DNA from: an uncultured Oscillospiraceae bacterium
Lineage (GTDB): Bacteria > Bacillota > Clostridia > Oscillospirales > Oscillospiraceae
Direction of reading: 5' to 3'
DNA: 8,770 bases
NCBI GenBank assembly: GCA_944385455.1
Contig: CALWXI010000239.1
Location: forward strand, 1 to 8,770
Shown here: one piece after another, positions 1-6,484 of the stretch
Numbering within the stretch: position 1 is the stretch's first letter
How the letters are laid out: every line of letters begins with the position of its first letter
The notes under the pieces: generated by a model
Told to the model about the DNA's origin: nothing
Databases searched by the model: none
What the model saw: the letters and a program-made list of their open reading frames with translations, nothing else
Position numbers and translations under genes: made by a program

Positions 1-120
1 ACCCAAAACTGGGCGTATCAAGCAGGCACCAGAGGTTTCATCGATGTGCCCTTCAGAGGATTTTTAGGCCCTCCCTAGGAAGCGGAAGATCTGACTAGAA
101 TACTGCGCCGCCGCTTAGCA
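1..120 (-). ncRNA. candidate leftward non-coding transcript, partial, unidentified
   Basis: Nothing in this stretch looks like a protein gene, but a good promoter reads into it from the right (-10 at 127-132). Read leftward, the RNA would start near 120 and leave the window. The stretch can fold locally: GGCAC (25-29) pairs with GTGCC (46-50). The hexamer CAGAGG occurs twice (30-35 and 54-59), and there is a CCTAGG palindrome near 74-79. The only ATG-started leftward frame seen is a seven-codon one. This could be the 5' part of a structured RNA, for example a 6S-like regulator, or the leader of a gene outside the window. I could not match it to a family, and the call rests on the promoter and the lack of coding frames. 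Confidence 0.3.
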
Positions 121-126
121 AGGCAT

Positions 127-155
127 ACTATACCACGTCCTTGATAAATATACAA
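127..155 (-). promoter_or_regulatory. candidate sigma-A promoter reading left
   Basis: On the minus strand, -35 TTGTAT (150-155) and -10 TATAGT (127-132) are separated by exactly 17 bases, predicting a start near position 120. The -35 box lies inside the left arm of the inverted repeat at 148-169, so a protein bound there would block this promoter. Confidence 0.45.
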
Positions 156-303
156 TATTCATTGTATATACAAAGTGTGAATTTTTTGGGCCGTGCCTGT
201 GCTTTTTGTCTGAACCCGGTACCGTCACATTCTTACACCACTTTAATGCTTTTTCCGCTACAATATTAAATATTAAACAAGCTTCCGGGAGTTTTTACTC
301 AAA
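141..303 (+). promoter_or_regulatory. upstream region of the CNNM-type gene, weak promoter candidates
   Basis: This stretch has no gene and should hold the promoter of the rightward gene at 340. One candidate is TTGATA (141-146) with TATATA (165-170), an 18-base spacer, overlapping the inverted repeat. Another is a -10-like TACAAT (259-264), which lacks a recognisable -35 at normal distance. Neither is strong enough to choose between them, and no riboswitch was recognised here. Confidence 0.25.
148..173. promoter_or_regulatory. AT-rich inverted repeat, possible operator
   Basis: ATATACAAT (148-156) and ATTGTATAT (161-169) form a perfect 9-base inverted repeat around a 4-base spacer. The right arm also begins a second perfect palindrome, TTGTATATACAA (162-173). 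The result is three half-sites of TTGTATA type, alternating in direction. The form TTGT-N4-ACAA resembles the TNGT...ACNA operators known for FadR-type GntR regulators. No such regulator gene is in the window, so a regulatory role is inference. The repeat lacks a T-run and is too AT-rich to be a convincing terminator. Confidence 0.4.
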
Positions 304-339
304 TTGATGACGGACAGCCAAAGAAAGGATGCTACATTC

Positions 340-1569
340 ATGACAAGCGACGCCATAGGCAAACTACTGCTCATCATCTTTTTTCTCCTGTGTTCCGCCT
401 ACTTCTCTGCTACGGAAACGGCCTTCTCTTCACTCAGCCGTACCCGCGTCCAGATGATGGCTGACCGCGGAAGCCGCGGGGCAAAGCTGGCGCTGAAGCT
501 CTCTGAGCGGTATGACGAGCTGCTCTCCACCCTTCTGGTCGGAAACAACATCGTCAACATCGCCATCGCGTCTATCGGTACAATTCTTTTTGTCCGCCGC
601 TTCGGCGAAGATCTGGGTTCCTCCCTTTCCACAGTGGTGGTCACAGTTGTGGTGCTTTTCTGCGGAGAAGTCACACCCAAGAGCATGGCCAAAGAGGCGC
701 CGGAAAAGGTAGCCATTGCCTCCGCGCCGCTTCTGCGGCTTTTGATGACGGTTCTGTTTCCGGTAACATGGATCTTTGCCAAGTGGAAAGCTCTGCTGGC
801 CCGGATCCTGGTGGTGCAGGATGACCGCAAACTGACTCAGGAGGAGCTCTTGATCCTGGTGGACGAGGTGGAGCGGGACGGCGGCATCGACAGTCAGGAA
901 CGGGAGCTGGTACGCAACGCCATTGAGTTCAACGACCTCACCGCCGAGGAGGTTCTCACTCCCCGGGTCTCCGTGGTGGGCGTTCCCGTGGATGCCGACC
1001 GGTCTGAGGCAGCGGAAGTATTTGCCAGCAGCGGCTACACCCGTCTGCCCGTCTATAAGGGCACGATTGACTGTATCGTCGGCGTCTTACATCTGAAAGA
1101 TCTCTATGCGCCGGAAAACAAGGGGCTTTCCGTCAGCAGCCTGGTCAAGCCCGTGCTGAGCGTCGCCCCTGTTTCTCCCATCGGTACATTGCTGCGCCAG
1201 CTCCAGCGCACCAAAAACCACATGGCCGTGGTGGCTGACGAGCACGGCGGCACATTGGGCATCGTCACCATGGAGGACATTCTGGAAGAGCTGGTGGGTG
1301 AGATCTGGGATGAGCATGACGAGGTGCAGGAACCCATCCGGGCGCTGGGGGAAAACCGTTATCAGCTGGCGGGAGACCTGGCCCCCCAGAAAGCCTTCAG
1401 CCTCTTTGGCATCCGGGAGGAGACCGATGCCCCCACCCTGAGCAGCTGGATGATGGACGGACTGGAACGCATCCCCACAAAGGGCGACCAGTTCTCCTGT
1501 CAGGACGTGACCTTTACGGTGGAGGAAACAGAGCTGAACCGGGTCACCCGTATTTTGGCGGAAAAATAA
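340..1569 (+). CDS. CNNM/CorC (HlyC)-family membrane protein with CBS pair
   Basis: Integral membrane protein of the CNNM/DUF21 family, whose bacterial members are implicated in Mg2+ or other divalent cation efflux and homeostasis; older annotations call them hemolysins. Residues about 1-180 form the membrane domain, with family motifs SATETAF near residue 24, GNNIVN, and GEVTPKS. A CBS pair (about residues 195-325), which in this family senses nucleotides, ends in the typical DEHGG...GIVTMEDILEELVGEI stretch. The last 70 or so residues match the CorC_HlyC transporter-associated domain. I chose the ATG at 340 because AAAGGA (324-329) lies 10 bases upstream and the hydrophobic segment then starts at once, as in relatives. 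An in-frame ATG at 307 (TTG at 304) would add 11 polar residues and has a poorer, more distant GGGAG. The predicted protein is 409 residues and looks complete. The transported ion cannot be told from sequence. Confidence 0.9.
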   Translation: MTSDAIGKLLLIIFFLLCSAYFSATETAFSSLSRTRVQMMADRGSRGAKLALKLSERYDELLSTLLVGNNIVNIAIASIGTILFVRRFGEDLGSSLSTVVVTVVVLFCGEVTPKSMAKEAPEKVAIASAPLLRLLMTVLFPVTWIFAKWKALLARILVVQDDRKLTQEELLILVDEVERDGGIDSQERELVRNAIEFNDLTAEEVLTPRVSVVGVPVDADRSEAAEVFASSGYTRLPVYKGTIDCIVGVLHLKDLYAPENKGLSVSSLVKPVLSVAPVSPIGTLLRQLQRTKNHMAVVADEHGGTLGIVTMEDILEELVGEIWDEHDEVQEPIRALGENRYQLAGDLAPQKAFSLFGIREETDAPTLSSWMMDGLERIPTKGDQFSCQDVTFTVEETELNRVTRILAEK

Positions 1570-1572
1570 AAG

Positions 1573-1607
1573 AACGGACCGCCTGTGTATTCCGCAGGCG
1601 GTCCGTT
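1573..1607. terminator. bidirectional terminator between CNNM gene and coaX
   Basis: A perfect 13-base-pair stem (1573-1585 with 1595-1607) has a 9-base loop, which a G-U pair could shorten. It lies between two converging genes. The leftward transcript (coaX) gets the better U-tract (CTTTTATTTTT on the minus strand), while the rightward side has only a short TTTCTGCTTGTT run. It starts four bases after the CNNM stop codon and ends ten bases from the coaX stop. Confidence 0.85.
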
Positions 1608-1616
1608 TCTGCTTGT

Positions 1617-2387
1617 TCAGCGATTTTTCTGGTAGATGGTCCACAGGCCGTCCATCAGGAGATACTTGTCGTAGATAATGGGATTGCGGCAATAACGGAC
1701 GATCACCGGCGCATTTCCGCCGGTGGCCACCACACTGACCGCCTTGCCGGGGAATTCCCCCCGAATGCGGTCAATGATGCCGTCCAGCATCCCGGCGGTG
1801 CCGTAAACGATGCCGGCCCGCATGCATTCCTCCGTGTTCTTTCCGATGAGCACCTTGGGATGCTGGAGTGAGATGGCGGGCAGCTGGGCGGCACGGCGGC
1901 TCAGCGCCTCCAGCGATACATTCACTCCCGGCAGCAGCAGTCCGCCCTCATAATTGCGGCCCTCGGAGATCACACCGATGGTGGTGGCAGTGCCCATGTC
2001 GATGGTGACGATGGGGGGCTGAAACTTCTCCAGTGCCGCCACGGCGTCGGCCACGATGTCTGCTCCCACCTGGGTCTGCACAGAAAGACGGATGTTCAGC
2101 CCTGTCCGGACACCGGGTCCCACCACCATGGGCGGCTTTCCCAAAAGACGGGTCAGCGCCTTTTCCATCATGAAGTTCAGCGGCGGGACCACACTGCACA
2201 AAATAGCGCCGGTCACATCGGTGTAGCTGAAATGATACAGCGCGAACAGATTCATCAGATCGATGCTGATCTGGTCGGCGGTCTTCCGGCTGTCGGTATC
2301 CAGCGAAGCCAGAAACCGAAGGTTCTTCTCCCGGTCAAAAAGCCCCACCGAGGTATTGGAATTGCCTACATCTATGGCCAGCAGCAT
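1617..2387 (-). CDS. coaX: type III pantothenate kinase
   Basis: Cytosolic kinase that phosphorylates pantothenate, the first step of coenzyme A synthesis; type III enzymes belong to the ASKHA (acetate and sugar kinase/Hsc70/actin) fold. The 256-residue length is normal for CoaX. Visible motifs: the N-terminal phosphate loop DVGNSNTSVGLF (residues 6-17), PGVRTGL (91-97), QVGAD (106-110) with the Asp expected at the active site, the second phosphate motif IDMGTATT (129-136), EGGLLLPG (147-154), and a GTAG/ATGG segment near the C-terminus. The Arg that commonly follows GAD is absent (GADIV here), a minor deviation. The ATG at 2387 has AAGGAG nine bases upstream on the minus strand. The gene is a single cistron between its own promoter and a terminator, divergent from ogt. 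Confidence 0.95.
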   Translation of the reverse strand: MLLAIDVGNSNTSVGLFDREKNLRFLASLDTDSRKTADQISIDLMNLFALYHFSYTDVTGAILCSVVPPLNFMMEKALTRLLGKPPMVVGPGVRTGLNIRLSVQTQVGADIVADAVAALEKFQPPIVTIDMGTATTIGVISEGRNYEGGLLLPGVNVSLEALSRRAAQLPAISLQHPKVLIGKNTEECMRAGIVYGTAGMLDGIIDRIRGEFPGKAVSVVATGGNAPVIVRYCRNPIIYDKYLLMDGLWTIYQKNR

Positions 2388-2429
2388 GGCACAGTGCTCC
2401 TTCCTTCTCGTCTGATCCTAATTTCTTTT

Positions 2430-2458
2430 ATCCTAACACGACTTTTCCACCCTTGCAA
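2430..2458 (-). promoter_or_regulatory. coaX promoter candidate
   Basis: On the minus strand, -35 TTGCAA (2453-2458) is followed after 17 bases by -10 TAGGAT (2430-2435, four of six consensus bases). The predicted start is some 35-40 bases before the coaX ATG. Because TTGCAA is its own reverse complement, the same six bases also serve the ogt promoter on the other strand. Confidence 0.5.
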
Positions 2459-2481
2459 GTCCCGCCAGGGATTGATATACT
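2453..2481 (+). promoter_or_regulatory. ogt promoter candidate
   Basis: -35 TTGCAA (2453-2458), a 17-base spacer, and -10 TATACT (2476-2481, five of six consensus bases) form a good sigma-A promoter. It predicts a leader of about 30 bases before the ogt start codon. The -35 box is shared with the divergent coaX promoter. Confidence 0.65.
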
Positions 2482-2520
2482 GGCAAAAAGATTCGAATTT
2501 GAATTAAGGAGCGTTCAGCC

Positions 2521-3015
2521 ATGACCGGATTGAAAACCATCCCTTCCCCCCTGGGAACGCTGCTGCTGGCCTCCGATGGGGAGGCTCTCACCGGCCTCTG
2601 GCTGGAAGGCCAGACCTATTTTGCCGCCGGTGTGCCAGTGGATGCTGCGCAGCGCCCGGAACTTCCGGTATTCCTCCAAGCGGAAGCCTGGCTCACCGCC
2701 TACTTTTCCAAAGCCCCGCTGCCGCCCATGCCGCCATTGGCTCCCAGGGGCACCGCCTTCCAGTGCGCCGTATGGCAGCAGCTCGTCCAGATCCCCTATG
2801 GCGCCACCACTACCTACGGAGCACTGGCCCATGCTTTGGGCGTGTCCTCTCCCCGGGCAGTGGGCAGTGCCGTTGGACGCAACCCCATCTCCATCCTGAT
2901 CCCCTGTCACCGGGTCCTGGGAGCGGACGGCAGTCTCACCGGCTACGCCGGCGGCCTGGAGAGGAAACGCTTCCTGCTGGAGCTGGAAGGAGCAGCCGCT
3001 GCCCGCCGCACGTGA
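2521..3015 (+). CDS. ogt: methylated-DNA--[protein]-cysteine S-methyltransferase
   Basis: Suicide DNA-repair protein that moves alkyl groups from O6-alkylguanine (and O4-alkylthymine) to its own cysteine. The 164-residue length fits a stand-alone Ogt-type enzyme with no Ada regulatory domain. The active-site motif IPCHRV places the acceptor Cys at 129 and His at 130. Also present are FQCAVWQQL (80-88), the helix-turn-helix stretch with Tyr99 and the RAVG motif (arginine finger Arg112), Asn121, and the C-terminal TGYAGGLERK (140-149). The N-terminal half is the variable ribonuclease-H-like domain. The ATG at 2521 has AAGGAG (2506-2511) nine bases upstream. The gene is monocistronic and converges with spoIVA. 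The symbol ogt is used for the family; the sequence does not distinguish it from other single-domain MGMTs. Confidence 0.93.
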   Translation: MTGLKTIPSPLGTLLLASDGEALTGLWLEGQTYFAAGVPVDAAQRPELPVFLQAEAWLTAYFSKAPLPPMPPLAPRGTAFQCAVWQQLVQIPYGATTTYGALAHALGVSSPRAVGSAVGRNPISILIPCHRVLGADGSLTGYAGGLERKRFLLELEGAAAARRT

Positions 3016-3044
3016 AAAAGGCGCCGGAACATCCGGCGCCTTTT
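3016..3044. terminator. bidirectional terminator between ogt and spoIVA
   Basis: Perfect 12-base-pair stem (3016-3027 with 3033-3044) around a 5-base loop, starting immediately after the ogt stop codon. The rightward tail is TTTTCTTTTT and the leftward side has a run of T from the complementary A-tract, so it should end both transcripts. It lies four bases beyond the spoIVA stop codon. Confidence 0.9.
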
Positions 3045-3048
3045 CTTT

Positions 3049-4524
3049 TTACAGGATGATGCAGATCAGCCCGCCGCTGCCCTCGTTGATGATGCGGGTC
3101 AGCGTCTCCTGGAGCTTCTTTCGGGCATCCTCCGGCATCCGCTTGAGCTTTGCCTGGAGGTCCTCGCTGACCAGCTCGTGAAAGCTGCGGCCGAAAATAT
3201 TGGACTGCCAGATCTTGCTGGTGTCTCCCTCAAATTCCTGGAGCAGGTAATTTACCATGTCCTCGGACTGCTTTTCATTGCCCACGATGGGACTCACCGC
3301 CGTCTCGATGTCCGCTCGGATCATGTGGATGCTGGGGGCGCTGGCCTTCAGCCGCACCCCATAGCGGCCGCCCTGCTTCATGATCTCCGGCTCCTCCAGC
3401 TTCAGCTCATCAATACCGGGCACAACGATGCCGTACCCCTTTTCCCGCACATCCTGCAGCGCCCCCGCCACCTTGTCATATTCCGCTTTCACTGTGGCCA
3501 GCCGGGTCAGCAGGCTCATGAGATCTCCGTCGTCCGACACGGAGAAACCGGACTGCTGGGAAAGCGTATGGTAGAACAGCTCCCGTGGCAGCTGCAGCGT
3601 GGCGGCGGCCATGCCGGTGCCCAGGTCAATGGCGGTGATCTTCGCCTCGCTGATGTTCTCGCAGCTCCCCAGCGCGGCGATGACCCCCTCCACCTCCCGG
3701 ATGTGGCGCAGCTGGGCTGTCCCCTGGCGTACCGCCTCGTAAAGCCCCGCTTTGATGGGATGGTCCGCCGGCAGCGCATCCACCCAGGGCGGCAGGAAGA
3801 GATCCAGCTCCTGCATGGGGAACTCATAGAGCACCGCCTTGAGGATGTCGCTCACCGCATCCTCATCCAGCTCCAGGCAGTTCACCGCGATACAGTTCAC
3901 CTCGTACCGGGAGGCAATGTCCCGGACGATGGCCGATGCCCGGTCCCCCTTGGGATCCGCGGAGTTCAGCAGCACGATAAACGGCTTCCCCAGCTCCTGC
4001 AGCTCCCGGATCACTCTCTCCTCCGCCTCCAGATAGTCCTCCCGAGGGATATCCGCGATGGTACCGTCTGTGGTCACCACCACACCGATGGTGGAGTGTT
4101 CCGCGATGACCTTGCGGGTACCGATCTCCGCCGCCTCTGTCATAGGGATCTCGTGGTCGTACCAGGGGGTAGTGACCATGCGTGGCGCGTCGTCCTCATA
4201 CTGGCCGATAGCCCCCCGGACCATGTAGCCTACACAGTCGATGAGCCGCACGGAAAAGGCGGCGCCGCCCTCCAGCTGAATCTGAGCCGCTTCCTCCGGA
4301 ACGAACTTGGGCTCCGCTGTCATGATGGTCCGCCCGGAACCGCTCTGCGGCAGTTCATCCCGGGCCCGTTCCTTACGATAGACATTTTCGATGTTGGGGA
4401 TCACCTGCGTCTCCATGAACCGCTTGATGAAGGTGGATTTTCCGGTACGTACCGGCCCCACCACCCCGATGTAAATATCTCCCGCAGTGCGGGTGGCGAT
4501 ATTCTGGTAGATCGTGGTATTCAT
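3049..4524 (-). CDS. spoIVA: stage IV sporulation protein A (spore coat ATPase)
   Basis: Morphogenetic ATPase that binds the outer forespore membrane in the mother cell and polymerises, with ATP hydrolysis, into the platform for the spore coat. The 491-residue length is typical. Near the N-terminus is GDIYIGVVGPVRTGKST (residues 15-31), holding the Walker A lysine (Lys29). The RTIMTAEPKF segment (65-74) includes the region of the sensor threonine, and LIDCVGY (94-100) is Walker B-like. The family-typical hydrophobic C-terminus GGLICIIL, needed for membrane association in Bacillus subtilis, is intact. I chose the ATG at 4524: AAAGGA lies nine bases upstream, the protein then begins like known SpoIVA, and the upstream in-frame ATG at 4563 falls inside the predicted -10 box. 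Monocistronic, with its own sigma-E promoter and terminator. Confidence 0.97.
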   Translation of the reverse strand: MNTTIYQNIATRTAGDIYIGVVGPVRTGKSTFIKRFMETQVIPNIENVYRKERARDELPQSGSGRTIMTAEPKFVPEEAAQIQLEGGAAFSVRLIDCVGYMVRGAIGQYEDDAPRMVTTPWYDHEIPMTEAAEIGTRKVIAEHSTIGVVVTTDGTIADIPREDYLEAEERVIRELQELGKPFIVLLNSADPKGDRASAIVRDIASRYEVNCIAVNCLELDEDAVSDILKAVLYEFPMQELDLFLPPWVDALPADHPIKAGLYEAVRQGTAQLRHIREVEGVIAALGSCENISEAKITAIDLGTGMAAATLQLPRELFYHTLSQQSGFSVSDDGDLMSLLTRLATVKAEYDKVAGALQDVREKGYGIVVPGIDELKLEEPEIMKQGGRYGVRLKASAPSIHMIRADIETAVSPIVGNEKQSEDMVNYLLQEFEGDTSKIWQSNIFGRSFHELVSEDLQAKLKRMPEDARKKLQETLTRIINEGSGGLICIIL

Positions 4525-4561
4525 AGCATCCCGTCCTTTTTCCGCTCCATAGTCATGTTCC

Positions 4562-4590
4562 ACTGTATGTCTGCCTCTGTAAAAGTATGA
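4562..4590 (-). promoter_or_regulatory. sigma-E type promoter of spoIVA
   Basis: On the minus strand, TCATACT (4584-4590) and CATACAGT (4562-4569) are separated by 14 bases. The mother-cell sigma-E consensus known from Bacillus and Clostridia is roughly KMATATT, 13-15 bases, CATACANT, so each box fits with at most one mismatch. The start would be near 4555, leaving a leader of about 30 bases that contains the ribosome binding site. Early mother-cell expression is what is known for spoIVA. Confidence 0.75.
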
Positions 4591-4662
4591 CGGCCCGTCT
4601 TTGTTTGTCTATTTTAAATAATAGCAACAGATGTAAAAGCGTTTTTTTAGAGGAAGATACAA

Positions 4663-4691
4663 TTTACACAGAAAATTTAGCATGGTAAACT
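4663..4691 (+). promoter_or_regulatory. promoter candidate for the amino acid ABC operon
   Basis: TTTACA (4663-4668, five of six consensus bases), a 17-base spacer, and TAAACT (4686-4691, four of six) form a plausible sigma-A promoter about 50 bases before the binding-protein start. It is back to back with the spoIVA promoter but does not overlap it. No repressor site was recognised. Confidence 0.5.
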
Positions 4692-4708
4692 ACTAATGAA
4701 TTAAATGT

Positions 4709-4723
4709 GCGGGCGCGCCCCGC
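4709..4723 (+). other. GC-only hairpin in the ABC operon leader
   Basis: GCGGG (4709-4713) pairs with CCCGC (4719-4723) around CGCGC. The same bases also form the 10-base palindrome GGGCGCGCCC (4711-4720). It stands out in an AT-rich leader and ends six bases before the GGAGG ribosome binding site (4730-4734). It could protect the 5' end or be a protein site. A terminator role is unlikely because no U-tract follows. Confidence 0.35.
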
Positions 4724-4742
4724 CGGTTTGGAGGATACATAC

Positions 4743-5621
4743 ATGAAACGGATGAAAACCATTTTTGCTCTGCTTCTGGCCCTGACCATGACGGCTTCCC
4801 TGGCTGCCTGCGGCGGCAGCGATTCCGCCGAGGAGGAGCCTGCGGCCGGCGACACCGTCGAAGAACCCGCTGCTGATAACGCCGAAGCGGCCGAGAGCGA
4901 TCTCGCCTACGTCCAGGACAAGGGTACGCTGGTAGTGGGCATCACCTATTTCGCTCCCATGGACTACAAGGCGGAAGGCAGCGATGAGTGGATCGGCTTT
5001 GACGCCGACATGGCCAAGGCCTTTGCCGAAAGTCTGGGCGTCAGCGTGGAATTCCAGGAGATCACCTGGGATTACAAGGTGGAGGAGCTGAACTCCCGCG
5101 CCATCGACTGCGTGTGGAACGGCATGACGCTGGGGGAGGACGTCCTGGCCGCCATGGGCACCTCTGTTCCCTACTGCACCAATTACCAGACGCTGATTTA
5201 TTTGGCAGACAGAGCCGCTGAATTTGAGGGCCTGACTTCCCTGGAGGGCTTGAACATCGCCGTGGAGTCCGGCTCCGCTGGTGAAGACGCCGCCGAGGCG
5301 CTGGGCGCCACCACCGTGCCCGTTCAGGCCCAGGCCAACGCGCTGATGGAAGTCTCCGCCGGCACCTCCGATGCCGCCGTCATCGATGTACTGATGGCCG
5401 CTGAGATGACCGGCGAGGGCACCAGTTACGCTGATCTTGCTTACAGCCTCAATCTCAATGACACTCAGGGCCTGCCCTCTGAGGAATACGGCGTGGGCTT
5501 CCGGCAGGGTTCCGACCTGGTGGATGCTTTCAATACCTTCTGGGCCGAAAAAGTGGCCGACGGCACCGTGCTGGAGACAGCTGCCACCTATGGTCTGCAG
5601 GATGCCGTGATCCTGGAGTGA
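4743..5621 (+). CDS. polar amino acid ABC transporter substrate-binding lipoprotein
   Basis: Extracytoplasmic solute receptor of the SBP_bac_3 family, feeding the permease and ATPase downstream. The 292-residue protein starts with a lipoprotein signal: basic MKRMK, a hydrophobic core, and lipobox SLAAC with the lipidated Cys at 23. An acidic Ala/Glu/Asp-rich linker (about 24-52) follows, then the two-lobed domain. Recognisable stretches are GFDADMAKAFAESLGV (85-100), ELNSRAIDCVWNGMTL (115-130), SVPY (141-144) and the Asp at 215 where the family contacts the ligand amino group. The Arg that normally follows GMTIT-PE and holds the ligand carboxylate is Val134 here, so the ligand may be unusual. 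The ATG at 4743 has GGAGG eight bases upstream; the in-frame start at 4707 would put a polar segment before the signal peptide. The substrate cannot be named from sequence. Confidence 0.92.
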   Translation: MKRMKTIFALLLALTMTASLAACGGSDSAEEEPAAGDTVEEPAADNAEAAESDLAYVQDKGTLVVGITYFAPMDYKAEGSDEWIGFDADMAKAFAESLGVSVEFQEITWDYKVEELNSRAIDCVWNGMTLGEDVLAAMGTSVPYCTNYQTLIYLADRAAEFEGLTSLEGLNIAVESGSAGEDAAEALGATTVPVQAQANALMEVSAGTSDAAVIDVLMAAEMTGEGTSYADLAYSLNLNDTQGLPSEEYGVGFRQGSDLVDAFNTFWAEKVADGTVLETAATYGLQDAVILE

Positions 5622-5641
5622 TCCCTTCCCCGTAAATACTC

Positions 5642-5674
5642 AAGGCAGAGCGCGCCCAACACGCGCTCTGCCTT
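5642..5674 (+). other. intercistronic hairpin between binding protein and permease genes
   Basis: Perfect 13-base-pair GC-rich stem (5642-5654 with 5662-5674) and a 7-base loop, 20 bases after the binding-protein stop. Only TTTC follows, then GC-rich sequence, so it is at best a leaky terminator. In ABC operons such structures commonly protect the upstream mRNA or partly stop transcription, giving more binding protein than membrane components; that role here is inferred. The 98-base gap it occupies contains no gene. Confidence 0.6.
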
Positions 5675-5719
5675 TCGGCGGCTTTTGCCCCACCATCATC
5701 ACCCGGAGAGGACGATACC

Positions 5720-6472
5720 ATGATCGACTTTTTTACCTCCAGCACGTTTCAAACGGTGCTCTCGGCGCTGAACAGCGGTTTTCTCAAAACGCTGCAGCTG
5801 TTCTTCATCACCCTCATCGGCGCATTGCCTCTGGGCCTTATCATCAGCTTCGGCTCCATGAACCGCTGGGCGCCGCTGGGCTTCCTGTGCAATTCCAGCA
5901 GGCCTCCCCTGCTCAACCGTCTGCTGGGGCTGCGTCCCATCAGTCTGGTGTGCCGTCTGCTGGTATGGATCATCCGGGGCACCCCGCTGGTGCTGCAGAT
6001 CATCGCGCTGTTCTATATCCCCGGCACGAAAAAATGGTTTTATTGGCCCAGCGGCGAGTCCGGACGGATGATCGCCGTATGCGTGGCTTTCATCATCAAT
6101 TACGCCTGCTACTTCTCCGAGATCTACCGTGGCGGCATCCAGGGCGTTCCCCGGGGCCAGCAAGAGGCCGGCCAAGTGCTGGGCATGACCAAGGGGCAGA
6201 TTTTCCGGCACATCACGCTGCTGCAGATGATCAAGCGCATCGTGCCTCCCATGTCCAACGAGGTCATCACTCTGGTAAAGGATACCTCCCTGGCCCGGGT
6301 CATCGCGCTGCAGGAGGTCATTTGGATGGGTGAGTCTTTCATGAAGGGCAACTCCGGCATCGCGGGCCTCGTCTGGCCCCTGTTCTTCACAGCAGTATAC
6401 TACCTGATCTTCAGCGGCATCGTCACCGTGCTCTTGGGCAAGCTGGAAAAAAAGCTGGCCTTCTTTCAGTGA
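5720..6472 (+). CDS. amino acid ABC transporter permease
   Basis: Inner-membrane channel subunit of the HisMQ/GlnP type that would work with the binding protein and ATPase beside it. The 250-residue protein has hydrophobic segments at about 22-45, 78-100, 116-135 and 215-240. RGTPLVLQ (86-93) is the hallmark of the family. The EAA loop that docks the ATPase is present as QEAGQVLGM (148-156), followed by PPMSNEVITLVKDTSL (176-191). The stretch between the first two hydrophobic segments (about residues 50-75, with paired Pro and many Arg/Leu) is longer than in typical members. The ATG at 5720 has GGAGAGGA (5705-5712) seven bases upstream. The ATPase gene follows after 12 bases, so the two are co-transcribed and probably translationally coupled. 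As the only permease it would act as a homodimer. Confidence 0.93.
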   Translation: MIDFFTSSTFQTVLSALNSGFLKTLQLFFITLIGALPLGLIISFGSMNRWAPLGFLCNSSRPPLLNRLLGLRPISLVCRLLVWIIRGTPLVLQIIALFYIPGTKKWFYWPSGESGRMIAVCVAFIINYACYFSEIYRGGIQGVPRGQQEAGQVLGMTKGQIFRHITLLQMIKRIVPPMSNEVITLVKDTSLARVIALQEVIWMGESFMKGNSGIAGLVWPLFFTAVYYLIFSGIVTVLLGKLEKKLAFFQ

Positions 6473-6484
6473 GGAGGACTCGAT

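Noticed and set aside
1..93. Short rightward open frames at the left edge, possibly the tail of an upstream protein
   Set aside because: All three rightward frames stay open for similar lengths (to 66, 78 and 93), none has a recognisable motif, and the leftward promoter at 127-155 suggests the region is transcribed the other way.
1573..1607. Possible attachment site or mobile-element terminal repeat
   Set aside because: The inverted repeat is a compact hairpin with T-rich flanks between two converging gene ends, which is what a terminator looks like; no transposase or integrase is nearby. The same holds for the hairpins at 3016-3044 and 7270-7309.
1087..1692. Leftward 201-codon frame across the end of the CNNM gene and the coaX terminator
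   Set aside because: It reads through a terminator hairpin and overlaps the CBS and C-terminal domains of a well-supported gene in antisense; no family resemblance.
2232..2507. Rightward 91-codon frame opposite the start of coaX
   Set aside because: Most of it is antisense to the conserved N-terminus of CoaX, and the rest crosses both divergent promoters; no family features.
3178..4590. Rightward open frame of 470 codons opposite spoIVA
   Set aside because: It lies wholly over spoIVA and its promoter, is His/Arg/Leu-rich with no recognisable domain, and is explained by GC-rich codon use in spoIVA.
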